From the NCBI GenBank assembly GCA_031269405.1, contig JAISZE010000006.1, positions 1-11,382 of the forward strand: DNA of 11,382 nt, written 5' to 3'. This DNA is from Treponema sp. (lineage in GTDB: Bacteria > Spirochaetota > Spirochaetia > Treponematales > Breznakiellaceae). A model generated the notes under the pieces. It did not search any database. It was given only the letters and a program-made list of their open reading frames with translations, and was not told where the DNA came from. The position numbers and the translations under genes were made by a program. Every line of letters begins with the position of its first letter. Within the stretch, counting starts at the first letter, position 1. Positions 6,891 to 11,382 of the stretch are shown here, in pieces.

Positions 6891-6905
6891 AGCGGAGGTA
6901 ACAAA

Positions 6906-7898
6906 GTGAAACACGAAGAAAAACCTTACCGTAAAGAGCACCTGCTGGATATTTACCTGGTTATGAAGCAAATCCGTTTATTCGAGGAAACCGCTTTTCG
7001 TTTATTCCAGGAAAACAAGCTCCGGGGTTCTGTACACCTGTGTATAGGGCAGGAAGCGATATGCGCGTCCATTATGTCCCTTATCAACGACGGGGATTAC
7101 ATCACCTCTACGCACAGGGGCCACGGGCATGGTATCGCAAAAAGCCGGGACCTTAAAAGCGCCTTTGCCGAACTTATGGGGAAAGAAACCGGCTTTTGCC
7201 ACGGAAGGGGCGGGTCCATGCATATCTGCGATCTTGCCAGGGGAAATCTGGGCGCCAACGCCATTGTCGGCGGCGGGCTTCCTATCGCCGTAGGCGGCGC
7301 TTTGGCCCAGAAACTGCGGAAAACCGACAGGATCACGGCGGCCTTTTTCGGCGACGGCGCTTCCAACCAGGGGACCTTTCATGAATCCCTGAATCTTGCG
7401 TCGGTGTGGAAGCTTCCCCTGGTATTTGTATGCGAAAACAACGGCTTCGCCATTTCTGTGCCTGTGGCGCAGTCCACTTCTGTAGAGAACATCGCCGGCA
7501 GAGCGGGAGGCTACGGGATGCCCGGTTATGTGGTTGACGGCAACGATGTTATCGCCCTGCTTGATACTTTCTCTGTCTGCCTGGAACAGGCGCGGAAAGG
7601 AGGGGGGCCGTCGCTGATCGAAGCGAAAACCTACCGCTGGAAAGGCCATTGGACCGGGGATCCGGAAGTTTACCGTACCAGGGAAGAAGTGGCGGCATGG
7701 ATGGAAAAATGCCCCATTAAACGGTTCAAGGCTTATCTATTGGAAAACAAAATCGCCGCTGAAGAAGAACTTGAGGTAATTGACCGCCGCTCAGGCGATG
7801 AAGTCGCCGAAGCCGCCGCGTTTGCCCTGTCCAGTCCTGAACCTGACCCCGCTCATGTGATGGACGGCATGTATGTCGAAGGAGCGTATCCCAAATGA
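6906..7898 (+). CDS. acoA: Acetoin/pyruvate dehydrogenase-type E1 component, alpha subunit, 330 aa
   Basis: This is the alpha subunit of the thiamine-diphosphate-dependent E1 heterotetramer, which decarboxylates a 2-oxoacid (or cleaves acetoin) and passes the acyl group to lipoyl-E2. Landmarks: LCIGQEA (45-51), HRGHGHGIAK (70-79), GRGGSMHICD (100-109), LGANAIVGGGLP (115-126), the ThDP/Mg motif GDGASNQGTFHE (149-160) ending at ENN (177-179), and TYRWKGHWTGDPEVYR (242-257) in the phosphorylation-loop region. The HRGHGH loop and overall pattern are closer to AcoA of acetoin dehydrogenases than to E. coli-type or classical YREHG-type PDH; substrate choice between acetoin and pyruvate remains open. 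It starts at GTG 6906, chosen for GGAGG at 6894-6898 seven nt upstream. The stop overlaps the next start (ATGA, 7895-7898), implying translational coupling. Confidence 0.88.
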   Translation: MKHEEKPYRKEHLLDIYLVMKQIRLFEETAFRLFQENKLRGSVHLCIGQEAICASIMSLINDGDYITSTHRGHGHGIAKSRDLKSAFAELMGKETGFCHGRGGSMHICDLARGNLGANAIVGGGLPIAVGGALAQKLRKTDRITAAFFGDGASNQGTFHESLNLASVWKLPLVFVCENNGFAISVPVAQSTSVENIAGRAGGYGMPGYVVDGNDVIALLDTFSVCLEQARKGGGPSLIEAKTYRWKGHWTGDPEVYRTREEVAAWMEKCPIKRFKAYLLENKIAAEEELEVIDRRSGDEVAEAAAFALSSPEPDPAHVMDGMYVEGAYPK

Positions 7899-8896
7899 GT
7901 GTTAAAACCTATGCGATAGCTATACGGGATGTCCTGGGCGAGGAAATGCGCCGGGATCCGGAAGTGTTTCTGATGGGCGAGGATATAGCCCAGCAAGGAG
8001 GGATATTCGGCTGTACCCGGGGCCTTGTGGATGAATTCGGCCCTGAAAGGGTGCGTAATACGCCGATTTCGGAAAACACTTTTGTCGGCGCAGGAGTCGG
8101 CGCTGCCAGCGTCGGTATGCGGCCTGTAGTGGAACTGATGTACATGGATTTCCTCTACCTGGCTATGGATCAGATACTGAACCAGGCCGCGAAAATCCGT
8201 TACATGTTCGGCGGCAAGGTAAAGGTTCCCCTGATAGTCAGGGGGCAGCAGGGAATTGGCCGGGGCAACGCGGGCCAGCATTCCCAGTCGGTAGAGGCCC
8301 TGTTGATGAACATACCGGGCCTTAAAGTCGTGTGCCCTTCGACCCCTGCGGACGCTGCGGGATTGCTGCGTACCGCCATCAGGGACGATAATCCTGTGGT
8401 GTTCATTGAGCATAAAGCCCTTTACAGCCTCAAGGGCGAGGTGCCGGATGATCCTGAATTTTCCGTCCCTTTCGGCGAATGCAGTATCGCCAGGGAAGGA
8501 AAGGATGTAACCATTGCCGGAACCTTTCTTTACCGAGAAAAATCCCTGGAAGCCGCGGAACGTCTTGCGAAAGAAGGTATATCGGCTGAGGTGATCGATC
8601 CCCGTACCCTGGTGCCTCTGGACATAGACACTATCGTCAATTCGGTGAAAAAAACCGGCCGTCTCGTAACGGTTCACGAGGCCCACAGGACCATGGGCTT
8701 CGGTACTGAAATAGCGGCTCAGGTTACGGAAAAGGCCTTTGCCTGGTTGGATGCCCCGCCGGTCAGGGTTGGCGCAAAGATGTGCACCCTTCCTTTCAAT
8801 CTGGGTCTTGAAAACGCCGTGGTTCCCCAGGTTGATGATATTGTGGCGGCGGTAAAATCCACGCTGCATATAGAGCCTTTTTCAAAACTAGGTTAG
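7895..8896 (+). CDS. acoB: Acetoin/pyruvate dehydrogenase-type E1 component, beta subunit, 333 aa
   Basis: This beta partner of E1 contributes the pyrimidine-binding half of the ThDP site and the C-terminal transketolase domain. It carries the usual motifs: VFLMGEDIAQQGGIFGCTRGL (24-44), TPISE with the ThDP-activating Glu60 (56-60), RGQQG...GQHSQS (116-132) with His129, VVCPSTPADAAGLL (145-158), and the C-terminal domain IDPRTLVPLD (234-243) and VHEAH (260-264). Length (333) matches AcoB/PdhB. It overlaps E1-alpha by 4 nt and is followed after 13 nt by E2. No substitution in the key positions is seen, so it should be functional. Whether it serves acetoin or pyruvate cannot be decided from this subunit. 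Confidence 0.9.
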   Translation: MSVKTYAIAIRDVLGEEMRRDPEVFLMGEDIAQQGGIFGCTRGLVDEFGPERVRNTPISENTFVGAGVGAASVGMRPVVELMYMDFLYLAMDQILNQAAKIRYMFGGKVKVPLIVRGQQGIGRGNAGQHSQSVEALLMNIPGLKVVCPSTPADAAGLLRTAIRDDNPVVFIEHKALYSLKGEVPDDPEFSVPFGECSIAREGKDVTIAGTFLYREKSLEAAERLAKEGISAEVIDPRTLVPLDIDTIVNSVKKTGRLVTVHEAHRTMGFGTEIAAQVTEKAFAWLDAPPVRVGAKMCTLPFNLGLENAVVPQVDDIVAAVKSTLHIEPFSKLG

Positions 8897-8909
8897 TGAG
8901 GAACGCTGT

Positions 8910-10148
8910 ATGGCCGAAAAGATCATAATGCCCAAACAGGGCCTGCAAATGACGGAAGGGACCATTGTTGAATGGCTCGTTCCCGAAGGAGGCGGGATCG
9001 TTGAGGGTGAACCTCTTTTTATCATAGAAACTGATAAAGTAACCATAACGATAGATGCCCTGGTATCCGGCACTCTCTTAAAAATACTGGCAAAAGAAGG
9101 GGACGTGGTTCCGGTAACAGGCGTCGTCGCGATTGCGGGAGAACCTGGCGAGGATATTTCGGCCTTAACAGGGGTTGAACGGTTGTTTATTTCTCCCAGG
9201 GCCAAAATGCGGGCCAAAGAACTGGGCGTTGATTACCTGATCGTACACGGTTCCGGCCAGGGCAACATGATCGTTGAACGGGATATTATCGCCGCAGCCC
9301 AATCCGGAAGCGCCCTGAAGAATTCAGTAACGGCTGGTCCTGACAAACCCGCTGCAACGCCTCTTGCAAGAAAGATTGCCCGGCAGTCAGGGCTTGATCT
9401 TGCGGGTATACAGGGTTCTGGTTCAGGGGGGAAAATTACCCGTTCTGATGTGGTTACTAAAATCCAGGCAAAAAGCCCTGCCGGCGGGAAGCGCATCGTA
9501 CCCATCCGGGGCATGAGGAAAATTATCGCCGAGCGGATGAAGCAGAGTCAGAATGAAAACGCCCAGGCCTTTCACCGCGTCAGCGTACGTATGGACGAAG
9601 CGGTCAGGCTCAGGCAGAGCCTTGATAAAACCGCAGGGTACAATGACCTTATCGCCTTTGCCTCTGTCCGGGCTTTGAGGGATTTTCCTGAGGTCAACGC
9701 GGAATTGACAGCCGAAGGAATCTGGCAAAAAGAATTTGTCAACTTAGGGATAGCGGTCGCAATGAGCGGCGGCCTTATTGTGCCGGTGGTGCATGACGCC
9801 CAGCGCCTTACCCTGGCGGAATTGGCCTTGGAAATAAAGGCTCTGGCGGAAAAGGCCCGGAACAACGCCCTGCAGCCTGATGATTATACCGGGGGCAGCT
9901 TTACCATATCTAACCTGGGCATGTACGGTCTTGAAGAATTTGCGGCTATCATAAACCCCCCTGAAGCGGGCATCCTTGCAGTGGGAAAAATCGGGGAAAC
10001 CCCCATAGCGGTAGGGGGCGCTGTGGAAATTCACCCTGTCATGAAGCTGACCCTGACTTATGATCACAGGATAATAGACGGCGCGCCGGCCGCTCAGTTC
10101 CTGGTCCGCATTAAGGAGTATCTGGAAAACCCCTACAGGCTTCTGTAG
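8910..10148 (+). CDS. acoC: Dihydrolipoamide acetyltransferase (E2) with two E3/E1-binding domains, 412 aa
   Basis: E2 forms the core of the 2-oxoacid/acetoin dehydrogenase complex and moves the acyl group from lipoyl-lysine to CoA. Domains in order: one lipoyl domain (about 2-78) with the lipoylated Lys43 in ETDKVT; a first peripheral-subunit-binding-like domain (about 93-130, SPRAKMRAKELGVD...IVERDI); a second one (about 148-186, TPLARKIARQSGLDLAGIQG followed by SGSGGKITRSDV); and the catalytic domain (about 195-412) with SFTISNLGMYG (330-340) and the active-site DHRIIDG (385-391; His386, Asp390). Linkers are short. GAGGA at 8898-8902 precedes the ATG by 7 nt. It closes the three-gene operon. 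E3 (lipoamide dehydrogenase) and lipoylation genes are not in the window. Specificity is probably acetyl. Confidence 0.9.
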   Translation: MAEKIIMPKQGLQMTEGTIVEWLVPEGGGIVEGEPLFIIETDKVTITIDALVSGTLLKILAKEGDVVPVTGVVAIAGEPGEDISALTGVERLFISPRAKMRAKELGVDYLIVHGSGQGNMIVERDIIAAAQSGSALKNSVTAGPDKPAATPLARKIARQSGLDLAGIQGSGSGGKITRSDVVTKIQAKSPAGGKRIVPIRGMRKIIAERMKQSQNENAQAFHRVSVRMDEAVRLRQSLDKTAGYNDLIAFASVRALRDFPEVNAELTAEGIWQKEFVNLGIAVAMSGGLIVPVVHDAQRLTLAELALEIKALAEKARNNALQPDDYTGGSFTISNLGMYGLEEFAAIINPPEAGILAVGKIGETPIAVGGAVEIHPVMKLTLTYDHRIIDGAPAAQFLVRIKEYLENPYRLL

Positions 10149-10204
10149 CGCCAAAGCAGCACGCTGTCTTCTTAGAGCGGTGTTATTGAATTATATTTTT
10201 AGAG

Positions 10205-11078
10205 ATGGAAAACTCAAGAAAACGGTTTTTTAATACAACCGGGCCCTGCCGCCCGGATATACACTACATGCTGCCCACTGAAGAACGCCTGGTAGGCGCC
10301 CAGCTCCATCGCTATATCCGCGCCGCGCCAGACCGGGCAATGTCTGCTATTTGCAATGCCGTCCGCAAGCATGCTGCGGAATACAAGCTGCCGGTTCCCA
10401 AGGCAGGTACGGATGATCAGTATGCTAAACGCTATGCTGGCGCATTGGGCCCAACTCACGGCTCCCAAGCCGCTCGTTGTCCTTTTTGACGAAACCGATG
10501 TCCTCATTGAGGGAACGCTTATAAGTTTTTTGCGTCAATTGAGGGATGGTTTTGCAGGCCGCGGCATAGGGACCTTCCCGCCTCCATAGCCCTGGTCGGA
10601 ATGTGGGACCTTAAAGACTACATCACCGCAGCCAAAGGCGGCGTCCTGGTCAACCCAGGATCGCTTTTCAATGTTAAAGAGGATTCCGCATCGCTCTCGA
10701 ACTTTTCCCGGCACGACATAGAACGCATCTTCTCCCAAAGAACCGAAGAAACTGGCCAGCGCATAACGCCCGATGCACTGGATTACGTATACAACCAGTC
10801 CCGGGGCCAGCCATGATAGTCAACAACCTTTTGAAACGCGCCACGATGCAGATCCTCGACGCCGAAAGCGCTGAAACCGTGGCCCTGGAGCATATTCAGG
10901 AATACAGCAGACTCTTGGGTACCGGGACAGCTTCTGGCGGGCTCCGGGGGTGGGAAACCCCGGGGGAAACCGGGTTTGTTGTTATCTGGTGATGTTCGAC
11001 CGGCGTTCTAAGAAGCCTTCCTGGGACAAGCGCCTGAAATGGCTCCGCAAAGGGGAGGTTACCGTTGTTGGCTGCTGA
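10205..11078 (+). pseudogene. Decayed AAA-type ATPase (FNTTGPC...HYMLP family) with nuclease-like C-terminus
   Basis: Fragments of one protein occur in successive frames. Frame 2 from ATG 10205 gives FFNTTGPCRPDIHYMLPTEE, the family's N-terminus, then jumps to a later region without the Walker A segment (an expected GxxxxGKT stretch is absent). Near 10421-10427 the homology moves to frame 3 (MLNAMLAHWAQLTAPKPLVV, then LFDETDVL, a Walker B-like motif, and FLRQLRDGF). At about 10577 one base is missing, returning it to frame 2 (ASIALVGMWDLKDYITAA...PGSLFNVKED). At 10814-10816 TGA stands where TGG is expected (QP-W-IVN), and loss of one G moves it to frame 1 (VNNLLKRATMQILDAES). After a presumed deletion, frame 3 has the tail YLVMFDRRSKKPSWDKRLKW...VVGC, ending at TGA 11076-11078, typical of the PD-(D/E)XK-like end of these proteins. 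It cannot produce a working protein. Confidence 0.75.
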
Positions 11079-11130
11079 AAACCTGCCGGCAGTGCGGCGG
11101 CCCTGGTCTCCGGTTCTTTGCTACATCCGT

Positions 11131-11204
11131 TGAGGCTGACAGGATTTGAACCTGCGACCTTCAGATCCGCAATCTGAAGCTCTATCCAGCTGAGCTACAA
11201 CCTC
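11131..11204 (-). tRNA. tRNA-Arg, anticodon GCG
   Basis: A complete 74-nt cloverleaf reads on the minus strand. The 7-bp acceptor GAGGTTG pairs with CAGCCTC (one G-T), and the discriminator is A. The D arm is GCTC/GAGC with loop AGCTGGATA, including the A20 identity base of ArgRS substrates. The anticodon stem TCAGA/TCTGA encloses loop TTGCGGA, so the anticodon is GCG with U33 and G37. The variable loop is AGGTC. The T stem GCAGG/CCTGT holds TTCAAAT. C35 and A20 fit arginine. The 3' CCA is not encoded (ACG follows the discriminator), so it must be added after transcription. Plus coordinates for the anticodon are about 11169-11171. No convincing promoter or terminator is visible. Confidence 0.93.
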
Positions 11205-11235
11205 TCAAACAACGCCATGCGTTTTTTATTCGCAG

Positions 11236-11311
11236 GCGGGTCCAATACCCCGCCCCTTGGGGCGGTTTTGATACTGGCCTTTGCTGTAAAAACATGGGTA
11301 TTGGATCCCGC
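11236..11311. repeat. Inverted repeat, 15/16-nt arms, enclosing a GC hairpin
   Basis: The left arm GCGGGTCCAATACCC (11236-11250) matches the reverse complement of the right arm GGGTATTGGATCCCGC (11296-11311) except for one inserted base. The arms are about 45 nt apart, and between them lies the CCGCCC-CTTG-GGGCGG hairpin. The arrangement could be a cruciform-forming repeat, a remnant of a small mobile element or a double terminator beside the tRNA. No transposase or target-site duplication is visible. Confidence 0.6.
11250..11269 (+). terminator. Intrinsic-terminator-like hairpin
   Basis: CCGCCC (11250-11255) pairs with GGGCGG (11260-11265) around CTTG, followed by TTTT (11266-11269). Form and polarity fit a rho-independent terminator on the plus strand, but the only plus-strand unit upstream is the pseudogene, and the T tract is short. 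Confidence 0.4.
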
Positions 11312-11324
11312 ATACAATCCATAC

Positions 11325-11382
11325 CTATTCGTCCGGGTCATCGCTCATAACCCTGCGGTGGTAATCCACGACGAGGCTACCA
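11325..11382 (-). CDS. Possible 3' end of a minus-strand gene (partial, unrecognised)
   Basis: Reading leftwards from the right edge, one minus frame is open for 18 codons (GSLVVDYHRRVMSDDPDE) and ends at TAG (plus 11325-11327). The composition looks coding, with a hydrophobic strand and then an acidic tail, but the stretch is too short to identify. It would be codirectional with the tRNA gene. The other minus frames could be open by chance over such a distance, so this is weak. Confidence 0.3.
   Translation of the reverse strand, partial: GSLVVDYHRRVMSDDPDE

Noticed and set aside
7853..8869. 338-codon minus-strand open frame opposite E1-beta
   Set aside because: It is antisense to a gene with clear E1-beta motifs; composition is rich in Arg/His/Gly and no family features are seen.
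10160..10200. Terminator after the E2 gene
   Set aside because: Only a bulged stem of 4-6 bp around CGCT/AGCG can be drawn, and the T-rich stretch is too far downstream; not convincing.
1..11382. CRISPR array, phage or complete insertion sequence
   Set aside because: No regularly spaced direct repeats, integrase, transposase or structural phage genes were seen.

Overview
The window looks like a chromosomal segment from an anaerobic bacterium, most plausibly a host-associated, Treponema-like spirochaete. That assignment is inference. It rests on the gene content (nickel-type LarA, fused NfnAB, acetoin/pyruvate-dehydrogenase E1/E2) and on remnants of an FNTTGPC...HYMLP-type ATPase family that I associate with such genomes. 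No ribosomal or other phylogenetic marker is present.

Layout. At the left edge (1-150, +) is the 3' end of a gene with a weak HmuY-like look. A G/C-rich, hairpin-rich, non-coding stretch follows (151-468), then a small 74-residue orphan gene (469-693, +). A minus-strand gene group runs from 6810 down to 724: a FadR-type GntR regulator, a LarA-type racemase, a fused NfnA-NfnB transhydrogenase, a UlaG-like metallo-beta-lactamase-fold hydrolase and a galactose-mutarotase-like protein. Gaps are short (49, -4, 11 and 25 nt), so cotranscription is likely. Divergent from the regulator, a plus-strand operon (6906-10148) encodes E1-alpha, E1-beta and E2 of an acetoin- or pyruvate-dehydrogenase-type complex. 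E3 is not in the window. The 95-nt divergent spacer carries a good sigma70-type promoter interleaved with TACCA/TGGTA half-sites, which suggests that the GntR protein controls the 2-oxoacid dehydrogenase genes and probably itself.

The right end is a degraded region. It holds a multiply frameshifted and internally deleted AAA-type ATPase pseudogene (10205-11078, +), a tRNA-Arg with anticodon GCG (11131-11204, -), an inverted repeat enclosing a terminator-like hairpin (11236-11311) and possibly the last codons of a minus-strand gene at the edge (11325-11382).

Working together (inference): LarA would interconvert enantiomers of lactate or a related 2-hydroxyacid. The fused NfnAB would balance NADH, NADPH and reduced ferredoxin. 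The E1/E2 complex would turn pyruvate or acetoin into acetyl-CoA and NADH. A GntR regulator of the FCD class, whose ligands are typically small carboxylates, would tie the two divergent operons together. The hydrolase and mutarotase-like proteins hint at a sugar-acid or lactone substrate whose identity cannot be read from the sequence.
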